From assembly GCF_020091405.1 (NCBI RefSeq), contig NZ_CP081903.1:3844501-3908500 (forward strand): a stretch of 64,000 nucleotides of DNA. Reading direction: 5' to 3'. Made by a program: the position numbers and the translations under genes. Shown here piece after piece: positions 37,001 to 45,456 of this stretch. The stretch is from Bacteroides cellulosilyticus (GTDB taxonomy: Bacteria > Bacteroidota > Bacteroidia > Bacteroidales > Bacteroidaceae). Numbering within the stretch: the stretch's first letter is position 1; every line of letters starts with the position of its first letter. The notes below the pieces were generated by a model. It was not told the origin of the DNA and searched no databases. It saw nothing but the letters and a program-made list of their open reading frames with translations.

Positions 37001-37278
37001 TCAAAGCAATAGCTGAGTTGACTCGTGAACTTGGGAATCGTACATTCGATCCTAGACTCGACACTCAAGGCAAACAAGCATTATTTGATAATCTAGGCGA
37101 AGATGTTGCATTAACTCTGGAGGTCTATCAACTTATCAAAGTTAATGCTAAGCAAGGATTTAGGACGAATGATGTAAAGAAATCTAAACTTTGTAGGGCC
37201 TTAGAATCATTTACTGCATCTAAACCATTTGATGTAGATGACATCCTTCGTATTGCAATAAATAATCCTGAGTTTTAA
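34084..37278 (+). CDS. hsdR: Type I restriction endonuclease/translocase HsdR, 1064 aa
   Basis: An N-terminal PD-(D/E)XK nuclease (RRPDIVVYVNGMALGVIELK, near 140-160) and an SF2 translocase follow: Walker A SQGAGKS near 305, DECH box (VDECHRTQGG) near 432, and TGTPLL in motif III. A long helical C-terminal part follows. It uses ATP to pull DNA and then cuts at a distance. All motif residues are intact. Its stop overlaps the next gene by one base. Confidence 0.94.
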   Translation: MNTIPLVDSERTTQNRVVNLLHDYCGYQYLGYKQDADNLPIIPEILGKFIKDTQHASNTEIDKVLRLLDLEISRCHDKDTLFQSNLNFYNYLRYGVNIQGDDGQSKTVKIIEWSEDDVADNIFSLAEEVTVRRNIEEYHTRRPDIVVYVNGMALGVIELKKSTVSVKDGVRQQIRNNGRDNEICHFFVPAQFLFAGNDSEGVHYGTILTPEKFWLRWKEPTGQSYPNDTSTPEPIPELFPRTEFPNELDRSLLQMLEPKRILRLIHDCVVYDGGIKKVCRPNQYFAFEVAKPRIRNKQSGIIWHSQGAGKSLMMVWLAQWILENMPNDPRVVIITDRDELDKQIENGFKDAGHKPIRAKSGNHLLSMLSEVEPNLICTLIHKFGIAGQEESAFSPEEKKLRGKRSPEQYMAALAEKLPQGFKAKGNIFVFVDECHRTQGGILNKAMKKIMGDDVMLIGFTGTPLLKQQKSKLTSRENFGNYIHTYKFNEAVKDQVILDLRYEAREIEQNLENEQAVDQLFEHITRNLSPKAKEELKSRWAVMKNLFSSRDRVRKIVADIVKDMQLISCLREGWGNAMLVCDSIYQAYRCWEVFQETQLKGHCAVVSSFNGKDASPEESSSGETQSEAEYKAEMAKKMFKDRTPEEFEEWAKTQFVDHPGDMKLLIVVSKLLTGFDAPSATYLYLDKKMEGHDLFQAICRVNRTNNEYEEKEFGYIVDYKQLFKNIEDAVNDYTTGAFSDYDKEDVKGLLTDRFENAKRDLDTALERVEHLCEPVAHPKTTNEFFDYFVFDQRSTEPDEEEAATIRSAPIREAFYNAVKILVTRYSAIALEMERAGYTTEEAQTIFERIKNFDNIRNAIMRRAGDIVDMKLYDQQMRNILDMYIDAKPSKVLAMLEDFSFLDLVLDGNSEEAEHEAEEALGGKDGVASTITANVRRVVNRKRESNPEEYRKFSERINRLLAEYRQGVLDYKEYLKAIAELTRELGNRTFDPRLDTQGKQALFDNLGEDVALTLEVYQLIKVNAKQGFRTNDVKKSKLCRALESFTASKPFDVDDILRIAINNPEF

Positions 37279-37988
37279 TGCACACCATAGAAGTAGCAGA
37301 TATCGAAATTGAGGTTGAACGCAAATCCATTAAAAATTTGCATTTGGCTGTCTATCCTCCAGATGCGAGGGTACATATCTCTATGCCTGATTATCTGACA
37401 GATGATGATGCTAGAAATTTTGTCTTGCAAAAATTGGAATGGCTTCGAACTCAGATAGAGGAAGTTCTTGCACAGCCTCGACAAACGAAACGGCAGTTCG
37501 TATCGGGCGAGAGTCATTATTTATTTGGTCAACGGTATCAACTTATTGTAGAAGAGTTGCCTCACTATGCAAATAGTATGGAACTTAAAGGTAACAAACT
37601 TTATATGTTTTTGAAACCTGACACTTCTATTGAAACAAGAGCAGAACTAATGCGTACTTGGTATAGGTTGCATCTTAAAAAGGAACTGGCATCAATGCTC
37701 CAATATTGGGCTAATGAACTTGAAGAAAATCCTTTTGAATGGCAGGTCAAGCAGATGAAGACTGAATGGGGCAGTTGTATTCCCTCAAAGCGTCTGCTTA
37801 TCTTTAATCTTGAGCTTGCCCGAGTACCACGTGAGTGCATTGAGTTTGTGATTGTACATGAGTTCTGTCATTTTAAAGTCGATAATCATAACAAAATTTT
37901 TGAGATGTTGATGACCAAACGTCTTCCGAATTGGCGCACTTTGCGCCAAAAACTGAATGCATTTGTAGCACTACCATACAAAGAATAA
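37278..37988 (+). CDS. YgjP-like M48/DUF45 metallopeptidase, 236 aa
   Basis: The zinc motif HEFCH (FVIVHEFCHF) sits near 193, with a downstream NHNKIFEMLM and PNWR, as in YgjP/DUF45 proteins. A frequent companion of type I restriction operons, its role there is unproven; a protease controlling HsdR is one suggestion. It overlaps the hsdR stop by one base, so co-translation is likely. The start MHTIEVADIEIEVERK is typical. Confidence 0.87.
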   Translation: MHTIEVADIEIEVERKSIKNLHLAVYPPDARVHISMPDYLTDDDARNFVLQKLEWLRTQIEEVLAQPRQTKRQFVSGESHYLFGQRYQLIVEELPHYANSMELKGNKLYMFLKPDTSIETRAELMRTWYRLHLKKELASMLQYWANELEENPFEWQVKQMKTEWGSCIPSKRLLIFNLELARVPRECIEFVIVHEFCHFKVDNHNKIFEMLMTKRLPNWRTLRQKLNAFVALPYKE

Positions 37989-37997
37989 CGCACACTT

Positions 37998-39245
37998 ATG
38001 AATCGAATTATACTAATCGGCAACGGCTTTGACTTGGCACATGGGCTTCCTACTAGGTATGAAGATTTCATAAACTGGTATTGGGAGAAACGAGTTGACT
38101 CTTTTACAGGAAATATTACGTCCATATCAGAGGACTGTCTTTGTTCTATCAAAATTATTTCAGACAATTACAATCGTTGTTGGAATGTCTTTGCATTTTG
38201 TCTTCCTAAGTTTTTTAACAAACCGTCTGGTAAAGAGATTATTGATAGTATTGCCAATGACTCTAAGTCCTTTGAACTTTCATTGTCTCCATTTTTTTTA
38301 AATATATGCACTTCTATTGAAACCAAAGGATGGGTTGACATTGAAAAGGAGTATTATGACTTATTAGGAAATGCAATTATAAATCCAGACAACTGCGATT
38401 ATACTATTTCTGAACTCAACAAGCAATTACATTATACTCAGGAACTTTTAGCTCAATATCTTTCTTCTATTACAACTTATAATATAAAGTGCAATAAGGA
38501 GATACAACGTCAAATTTATGGAAATATTCGTAAAGAAGATGTTAGTATTTCACAATTACAAGTTTACTATGACTACGTAGATTATTTAATCCAACAAGAC
38601 AATGTGTACCAACAGTTACTCTGTAGATATGGTTATGAAGGTTCCGATAGGCACTTTATGGCAGAGGATATCAAACAGCTCAGAAAGCAGTTTGTAGGTT
38701 CGTCAGAGATAGAAGAAATTTACCTAAAGGATTTAATAATTCCTGAGAATATTATGCTACTTAATTTTAATTATACTGAAGTAGCAGACAAATATGGGTG
38801 TTTGAAAGTTGCATCTACAAACCATATTCATGGAGACTTGAATAATCCCGATAGCATAATATTTGGCTATGGTGATGAACTTGATGAGGATTATAAAGAT
38901 CTCCTTAAACAATCAGATAATGAGTGTTTAAGAAACATCAAATCTATAAAGTATTTAGAGTCGGGAAAATATCGTAATTTACTTCAGTTCATTGAATCTG
39001 CTCCATATCAAGTTTATATCATGGGGCATTCTTGTGGCAACTCAGACCGAACGCTGCTAAACACCTTGTTTGAGCATAAAAACTGTGTTTCAATAAAGCC
39101 ATATTATTATCAAAAAGATGATGGTTCAGATAACTATCTGGAAATAGCACAAAATATATGTCGTAATTTTACGGACATGAAGCTAATGCGTGATAGAGTC
39201 GTAAATAAAATGTTTTGTGAACCATTATCACAATATATTAAATGA
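37998..39245 (+). CDS. AbiH-like abortive infection protein, 415 aa
   Basis: Begins MNRIILIGNGFDLAHGLPTR, the nucleotide-loop-like start typical of AbiH. The C-terminal part has QVYIMGHSCGNSDRTLLNTL, another conserved feature. AbiH proteins lower phage production by killing or stalling infected cells; the mechanism is unknown. It is 9 bases after the YgjP-like gene, so it may be the last gene of the restriction operon. No membrane segment is visible. Confidence 0.85.
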   Translation: MNRIILIGNGFDLAHGLPTRYEDFINWYWEKRVDSFTGNITSISEDCLCSIKIISDNYNRCWNVFAFCLPKFFNKPSGKEIIDSIANDSKSFELSLSPFFLNICTSIETKGWVDIEKEYYDLLGNAIINPDNCDYTISELNKQLHYTQELLAQYLSSITTYNIKCNKEIQRQIYGNIRKEDVSISQLQVYYDYVDYLIQQDNVYQQLLCRYGYEGSDRHFMAEDIKQLRKQFVGSSEIEEIYLKDLIIPENIMLLNFNYTEVADKYGCLKVASTNHIHGDLNNPDSIIFGYGDELDEDYKDLLKQSDNECLRNIKSIKYLESGKYRNLLQFIESAPYQVYIMGHSCGNSDRTLLNTLFEHKNCVSIKPYYYQKDDGSDNYLEIAQNICRNFTDMKLMRDRVVNKMFCEPLSQYIK

Positions 39246-39811
39246 TTTTATATGGCAATATAGAAATACGAAATAGCACAGCAGAGTTCCTGATTTTTCA
39301 ATTAGAGGGAAAAGAACCTTTCCATTAGTGTCATCAGTGTGTGAACAGGATATAGCTTTTAATTACGAAACAATAAATTATATGGTAGTATTGTAAGATT
39401 TTAGCGCATCAAGGATAATTTCGCTAGACTCGGAACCATTGATGACAACTTCTGGAAATATTAAAATAATGATGATAATATTTTTCGAATACTCCAATCT
39501 GAATATCATTTGCTGTAATTTTATCTATATTAATTTGTATATCAAAATTATATCATGTTCGTATGTATTTGTAAATTAGAGTTTCGAATAACTTTGCAAA
39601 ATGATAATTTTCTGAAATTTTACCCGGTTGGATAAGTGTATGTGTCCAAAATACTTCGAGGGACAAACGGGGGACAAAAATGCGGAAAAAATAAGCAAAC
39701 AAGAGAAAATATGACTCTCAAAACAGCTTATTTAACCTCTATTTAAGTGATTTTATGTCAATGTGTTATGGTTGGTTTTTTGTAATGCATTGATAACCAG
39801 CTGTTTGGGTT
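39246..39811. other. AT-rich non-coding stretch
   Basis: No plausible gene. Contains an extra copy of GGGACAAACGGGGGACAAAA near 39660, like the motif inside both ~595-bp repeats. It may be an old element end. Confidence 0.5.
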
Positions 39812-40406
39812 ATTTACCGATGCGGAAAATGTTTTGTATAATTTTTGACTTGTAATAAATTGATATTTAATATATTATGTTTTTTATGAAATGCTTCGGG
39901 GGACAAACTGGAGACAAAAAATTGCTGTCCAAAAGATAAAAAGAGCAAATATAAGGTCTATCCCTTGATGTTTTTTAGGCCAATTTTTTTGTCCCTTGGA
40001 AAGAAAAACAATCTCGTTCTCATCATACGATGATATTCGAAGCACACTGCAAATATAATAAAGTTTAGTCTGTTTTTTGTATATCTCTTCAAGTTCTAAA
40101 CTAAACGGCTTTTATAAGCTCGCAAAGCCATACCTATTTTTCTTTTGGCCAGCAAAATTGTTAAAGGAGACATTACTTTGTCCTTTCAGCTCTGTCTCTT
40201 TTCACCAGTCGTTGTTTGGGCTATGTGCTTTGGCGGCATATCCTCGGTTTTACCTTTCCCTGTTTTAGCCTTCTTCTTACTTCCTCCATTATTCCGCATA
40301 TCCCTTTCGGGCTACTTGATGTGAATTGTGTCGCAAAGGTGCTTGTCATGTCTCTCTTGTCTGCAAGGTCATAGCCTTGGGTTCACAGCCAAATCTCCAC
40401 CTTCTG
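39812..40406. repeat. ~595-bp direct repeat, copy 2
   Basis: Near-identical to 17653-18248 and in the same orientation, so homologous recombination between the copies could remove the 22-kb island as a circle. The motif GGGGGACAAACTGGAGACAA occurs near 39897. It is followed by non-coding DNA rather than by an IS. Confidence 0.9.
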
Positions 40407-40551
40407 CTTCACAGAGGTCGTATTTAGCCGTGAAACCTTGCATAAGGAGCCATGACACCTTTTGAGGCGACATAATTAAATCAAGCCCGAAAGTAGTAGA
40501 TACTACAAGAGGGAAAAACAAAAGGAACTTATATACAAATTTACAGCAAAC

Positions 40552-40684
40552 AAACTCCCTCCCCCCTTCGGGGTACTCCCTCTATAAACAGAAAGAGAGT
40601 TTAAATACTCCTGATCTTCAGTAAAAAATACCAGTTCCTCCTCTGTTTATAGAGGAGGTGGCGGCAAAGCCGACGGAGGAGTTT
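40552..40684. repeat. Interrupted inverted repeat in element leader region
   Basis: Matching outer arms AAACTCC (40552-40558) and GGAGTTT (40678-40684), and inner arms CCTCTATAAACAG (40579-40591) and CTGTTTATAGAGG (40643-40655), form a large stem-loop. It lies upstream of a small gene at 40769, in a layout typical of Bacteroides mobile elements. Confidence 0.65.
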
Positions 40685-40768
40685 GAGTATCAAAACAAGC
40701 ATCACCGACACATACTGTAAAGTAGTATATAATCACCAAACAAAAAACAATCTTAAAATTTAAGCATT

Positions 40769-41083
40769 ATGACATTCAGAGAATTTATGAAAGAAAACGG
40801 TTACGAAGTACAAACAACGTTTTGGGAAGATTTTTCGATAGCAGAGCGATTTGGCCTTTCAGCTATTCAGGACACGTTCAATCGTGCTTTCAAAGAGTGG
40901 AAAGAAGATTACGAATTTTTAACCGAACTGGTATTGGTGCTTAACTATAAGATATGGCAATACCACGAAAAAAGACCGGAGTTTGCGGAACTCTACAATA
41001 CCCTTTGGGAACAGACCGACCAATATGCGATGGAGAATCTGAAAGATGAAGAGCTAAGTTATTTCTTTGATGTAACGGATTAA
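40769..41083 (+). CDS. Mobile-element small protein, 104 aa
   Basis: MTFREFMKENGYEVQTTFWE, acidic and aromatic-rich, all-helical by look. Similar short proteins of this type occur in Bacteroides conjugative elements. No catalytic motif is seen. Start ATG at 40769 after an AT-rich leader. Function unknown. Confidence 0.65.
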   Translation: MTFREFMKENGYEVQTTFWEDFSIAERFGLSAIQDTFNRAFKEWKEDYEFLTELVLVLNYKIWQYHEKRPEFAELYNTLWEQTDQYAMENLKDEELSYFFDVTD

Positions 41084-41302
41084 GCGTAGGAGTGTAGGGA
41101 GCCGGCTTCGGTCGGGTTCTCTTCCGTGCAGATCCCTTTTTATTAGTGCGGATTCCCCTTTTATAAATTCCTTATATACCCTTTTTATTATTCTGCATAC
41201 GCCTTTATCTACTCCGTACCTATCCCGAAAGCCCGGTTATTTTTGTCTGCAAAGTTCGATTAGCGTCTGCCAGTCCTGTCAAGGACCGCTTTGCTTGCTG
41301 TC

Positions 41303-41343
41303 GGAAAATCTTCCTCTCCGACTTTGTTGGAGAGCGTATTTTC
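41303..41343. other. Hairpin of the AAAATCTTCCTC...GAGCGTATTTT class, copy 1
   Basis: GGAAAATCTTCCTCTCC pairs with GGAGAGCGTATTTTCC across a short loop. A second member with the same sequence core lies at 51267-51310. Both precede small genes of conjugative-element type. They may be RNA regulators or recombination sites. Confidence 0.55.
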
Positions 41344-41460
41344 CGCACCCTCCTTGCCTGGACAGTCCGCCAATCCCGTGGGCAGAAAAAATAATCAACC
41401 TTTCGATACAGTTAGGTATCAAAGGGAAAAAGAAAAATCAACTTGAAAACAACAGAGATT

Positions 41461-41748
41461 ATGAGTACAGTACATCAAATAAGCCCTAACGGCGAAATAA
41501 CAATGGATTATATAATGCAGCGTGATTTAACATTCAGATACATGTTGTTAGGGCGTTTACAAGTAGATTGCGAGTATTATCTTGGCTTTGGCAACAGAAA
41601 TACAAAATGCCTGTGGGCTGGTAGCGAAGAACGACAACTTGATTTTATGATCAAACTGTATGATAGTTTCAGCGCAGACGAAAAACCGGAGTGGCTGACA
41701 ATGGACGAAATTGTTGCATATGGTAAGAAGATGGCAGTGAAAGAATAG
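41461..41748 (+). CDS. LPD11-like mobile-element protein, 95 aa
   Basis: The core (RDLTFRYMLLGRLQVDCEYY, GNRNTKCLWAGSEERQLDFM) resembles the large polyvalent-protein-associated domain 11 type found in Bacteroides conjugative elements. It is preceded by a 370-base leader with the hairpin at 41303. The ATG at 41461 is preferred over an upstream TTG. Exact role unknown. Confidence 0.65.
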   Translation: MSTVHQISPNGEITMDYIMQRDLTFRYMLLGRLQVDCEYYLGFGNRNTKCLWAGSEERQLDFMIKLYDSFSADEKPEWLTMDEIVAYGKKMAVKE

Positions 41749-41758
41749 TAAAATTGAA

Positions 41759-43625
41759 GTGGAGAAAAAGTGCGGTAATCATAAAGATGACTGCCGTAAA
41801 TGGGCAGAACTGGAATATACAGTTTTAGCCCTTATTTTTTGTGGGAGAGATTTCGCTGGCACGATCCCCTTTTATTTTACATTGTCATGTGTTACTGACA
41901 TAAAATTGTGTTGCACAATTTTCGTTTCTATCGGAATAGCCATTTGTATCTTTTGGGGTTGGATTTACCTTGTTGGAGATTACGATTGCAGAATTACAGA
42001 AGCTACGCGAAAGCAAAGACCATATAGTATTAAGGAGGCAAAGCATAATTACCCGTTTGCCGGAGGAAAACACGTTGATCTGAAAGACAGGCGGTGGTGT
42101 GTATTGGGGTATATTGTCGCGTTGGCGAATGAAAAGGGTGGACGATTGGTATTAGGAATGGTAGATCATATGCCCCATGCGGTTGTCGGTTCGGATTTTG
42201 CAGAAAAAGAAGTGGGAGAACTCACAGATGAAATCTACGAAAGATTAGGAATGAGGATAGAAGCTACCAAACTTTACGAAGACGGTAAGCATGTGCTTGT
42301 ACTATCTGTTCCATCTCGTCCCGTAGGTAGGTTGTTGAGATTTGAGGGCGTACCTCTTATGCGTACAGGGGAAAGCCTGCGGGCAATGTCCGATGCCGAG
42401 ATTTTCAGGATATTGTCTGAACAGGAACCGGATTTTTCAGCCAAGATATGCGAGGGGCTTACCATAGAGGATTTGGATAAGGAGGCCATAGCAGAAATGA
42501 AAAACCAATATGCGCGAAAGCAGGAAAATCCGTTGTTTCAAAACTATCCCGACGAACAAGTGCTATCTGATTTGGATTTGTTGAAGGACGGGAAATTGAA
42601 TTATGCGGCACTTATTCTGCTTGGGAAATCCGAAGCCATACGGAAATATCTCCCTCAGAACAATATCGTTGTAGAGTTCAGAACATATCACTCGATGATA
42701 CAAGATACCGCTCGCAAAGAATTTCAGTTGCCGTTATTCATAGCGATTGACAAGGTATGGGATTACATCAACCAGCCTGCCAGCAACCCGCTTCTGCATT
42801 ACAATGACGGCCCCTTATATATTCGATATACCATCGTTCAACAAGGAGGCAATCAGAGAGGCGATATTGAATGCTTGCTGCCACCGCTCAATGTTGATTT
42901 AGAGCGATGTCGTCATCAAGCAGTATCCCGATAGCATAACCATTACTAATGCCGGTGGCTTCCCGTCCGGAGTGGATATAAACAACATCTTGACGGTGAA
43001 TAGCGTTCCCCGCAGTAAGTTGATGAGCGAGATATTGCAGAAGACCGGATTGGTGGAACGTTCCGGTCAGGGGGTGGATAAAATGTTCTACAACTGCATT
43101 ATGGAGGGGAGAGTACTGCCTGACTATTCGGGAACAGACCCGTATCAGGTAAGTCTCACCTTCAAAGCTCCTATACTTGATACGGCCTTTGTTATTTTTG
43201 TCAGGAAGGTACAGGATAATAGAGCTGCGGCCGAGCAACTGAATGTCTTTGAATTGCTGGCTTTGTACAAAATAGCAATGAGGGATTACGAGGGGCTTGA
43301 TGAAAAGATTTTAAGAAAATTGTTGGAAGAAAACCTTATCGTTTACGAAAATGGCTCTTATCATTTGTCCGAGGAATATCGGAATGAGTCAGCAGAAAGA
43401 CTGAAAGGAATGAATATGAACCATCTCAAGTTGGTTTCAGACTGTTTTTATAAAAATGGTTATATAAATCGTTCTCTTCTCAAAAAGGTATTTCAAGACA
43501 TGTTGTCCGAAAAATAAATTAGAGGCTTGATTTCAAAGATGGAAAATGCAGGGATTATACAGAAAGATGGTGCAGGCAAATATCCCCGTTATGTAAAAGC
43601 ATCGGATTTTCCATCGATTGTCTAG
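41759..43625 (+). pseudogene. Schlafen/AlbA-type ATP-binding protein, multiply broken
   Basis: The first part (41759-42934) has the AlbA_2 region (KEAKHNYPFAGGKH ... GYIVALANEKGGRLVLG). The next, in another frame, reads FNKEAIREAILNACCHRSML, then an in-frame TAG at 42900-42902, then DVVIKQYPDSITITNAGGFP on to 43517. A third frame shift at 43518 leads to GLISKMENAGIIQKDG ending at 43625. These pieces reassemble one AAA_4/ATP-binding C-terminal domain protein. At least two frameshifts and one nonsense codon mean the gene is dead. The N-terminal membrane-like stretch (IFVSIGIAICIFWGWIYLVG) is unusual for the family and may be foreign. Confidence 0.8.
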
Positions 43626-43834
43626 GGCCGCAAGAATCAATTTTAGGGCCGTAAGATTTCAACTGTCTGTTTATCAGCTTATTTGATTAGGACCGCAAAA
43701 GTCGATTTTACGTCCACAAAGATTTCCGACAATAGACTGAAAAATATGAAAAATCCTTGTAATAATTTGGTGATTATCGCAGGGATTTGATTTTTTAGCA
43801 CTCCTAATCAAAAGATTTAGATAAGCGGAGCCTT

Positions 43835-44383
43835 ATGATCTACTTTCCATACAATGAGGAAATGTGTAGTTATACTGATACATGGATGGGTGAACTATAT
43901 GAAAACGAGTATCCATTGGTTTCTAAAGGGGTATGGTCAGGAATAATCGATTTGAAAACTCATAAACTTCTGAATTCGAAGCCCGAATATGGCAGTTTGT
44001 ATTTGCAAGCCAAGGTATGTGATAGTGGGACCTATTTCTTACTTGACAAAGACAAAAAGACAATATGTAAAATTGCAGATTATGTTCCTAACGGTTTAAT
44101 TCCAGAGGTAGATGGTTGTGGCGATTATATTCGTCTTAGAATCAATGAGGATGACATGATAAATTGGTTTGAAGAACCGGACTTTTCTGACTTTATGGAA
44201 GACTCTGAGATTGTTGAGAAAATCGATGTGCACATTAAAGAAGAATCTATACTGTATACCAAAGTCGAGTTCACTTATAACCAGCTTATGGCAAAATTGT
44301 TTCGATTGCCTAAATTCATACAGATGGAAATAGGAAAGGCGTTGATAGCAAATGCTTCGGAAGAATTTGAAAAGGAAGAGTAA
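43835..44383 (+). CDS. Uncharacterised protein, 182 aa (copy 2 of the 21691 gene)
   Basis: Begins MIYFPYNEEMCSYTDTWMGE, corresponding to residue ~22 onward of the protein at 21691. The N-terminal part is missing because the similarity starts abruptly at 43831. The rest is collinear with frequent conservative substitutions (PLVSKGVWSGIIDLKTHKLL), so the copies have diverged over time rather than arisen recently. It could be functional if the first 22 residues are dispensable; otherwise it is a remnant. Confidence 0.65.
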   Translation: MIYFPYNEEMCSYTDTWMGELYENEYPLVSKGVWSGIIDLKTHKLLNSKPEYGSLYLQAKVCDSGTYFLLDKDKKTICKIADYVPNGLIPEVDGCGDYIRLRINEDDMINWFEEPDFSDFMEDSEIVEKIDVHIKEESILYTKVEFTYNQLMAKLFRLPKFIQMEIGKALIANASEEFEKEE

Positions 44384-44550
44384 GAACATCCTTCTTGAGT
44401 TACATAGTTTATAGTAATGAACCCTGCTAAATTATATCTTCACTGATATAATATCTATATTCATATAAACTCAGTTTCTTGTTCTGTCATGCGGTATATG
44501 GAGTTTATTTACTAATTTTGCACTGATTTTGAAATAACATAAAACTAACA

Positions 44551-44679
44551 ATGCAGAGAATTTGGATGGGCATACTATCAATCACCACAATTCAGGGTAA
44601 TAAACGCTCGGAATGTGTGTTGAATGTTCATGTCTCCGGCATTGAATCTCGTATTGTAAATACTTTCCAGCGAACATAA
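44551..44679 (+). CDS. Conserved small ORF, 42 residues (leader-like), copy 2
   Basis: MQRIWMGILSITTIQGNKRS..., homologous to the small ORF at 24902-25033, with a -7 element TAATTTTG at 44513-44520. Frame and length are kept even though about a quarter of the bases differ. The gene that should follow is cut off after ~22 codons at 44940. Confidence 0.4.
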   Translation: MQRIWMGILSITTIQGNKRSECVLNVHVSGIESRIVNTFQRT

Positions 44680-44873
44680 TAAAGTACATTTTACTATACT
44701 TTGATCTAGAATAGAGACTGAATGGCTGGAGAGTCTTTAGCAAACTTTTCAACTATTTTGTTTTATACCCATTTATGGCAGTTGCTTTTGTGATACTTCT
44801 CTGTCATTTCCGTTTGATGGGTGATTGATAACTTGATTATTAACGCGCAGTGATGCACATAAATTGAGAAGAA

Positions 44874-44940
44874 ATAAATTATAAATTTGATGGCAGCAAG
44901 GTGTTCTTTACATCTGATACCCACTTTTATCACGGAAATA
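44874..44940 (+). pseudogene. 5' fragment of a metallophosphoesterase gene
   Basis: Matches the first ~67 bases of the gene at 25226 (NYKFDGSKVFFTSDTHFYHGN). The start codon is now ATA instead of ATG. The match stops at 44940, exactly where the inverted-repeat element at 44941 begins, so that element or its insertion removed the rest. Confidence 0.8.
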
Positions 44941-45084
44941 GACACTGTCTGGAATTTTGTGTAAATGGAAACAGGATTCACTTGTAAATTCTCTTATATC
45001 TGGATTCTGTTTTCAAATATAAGCATAAATTGGTTCATAATTTGAATCCCGTATTTTCCATTTACACAAAATATTCTATAGTGC
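44941..45084. repeat. ~140-bp MITE-like element or IS end remnant
   Basis: 18-bp perfect inverted repeats at 44954-44971 (ATTTTGTGTAAATGGAAA) and 45055-45072, with partial pairing beyond. The ends resemble those of IS256-group elements (TTTTGTGTAAAT). No coding capacity is seen. It abuts the truncated phosphoesterase copy. Confidence 0.65.
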
Positions 45085-45456
45085 CGAATTATACAATTTA
45101 TTAGTGCTTCTCGTATAACACATGAGCAGATGTTTCTTCTTGTCGTATACCATCTTTTATCATAATAGGACGTGGTAAAACCTGTATCAATCTATTATAA
45201 ACGCAGAAAGAAAAAGCAAGGTTGATGATAATACAGCAGGAATGCAGTCTATTAAGCAGTTAGGTGTTTAACTCATAATACTGCATAAGCAGAAAAAGGA
45301 GGTCCGCTAAAAGCTGCGAAAGACTTCAGTTCCCATATCGTTACTGATATAACAGGAACAAAAAACGGCACAACGGATTCTATTTCAGTAATTTGCACAG
45401 CTTTTCATACCTGAGGACAACTCGCTTGATATTAACTTTGTAACGATCAAAAAAGT
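45085..45456 (+). promoter_or_regulatory. Integrase upstream region with -7 element
   Basis: Non-coding. TAACTTTG at 45433-45440 matches TAnnTTTG and lies 16 bases before the integrase ATG at 45457. The stretch before it probably holds part of the element's attachment region, but no clear core repeat or tRNA gene is visible. Confidence 0.45.
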
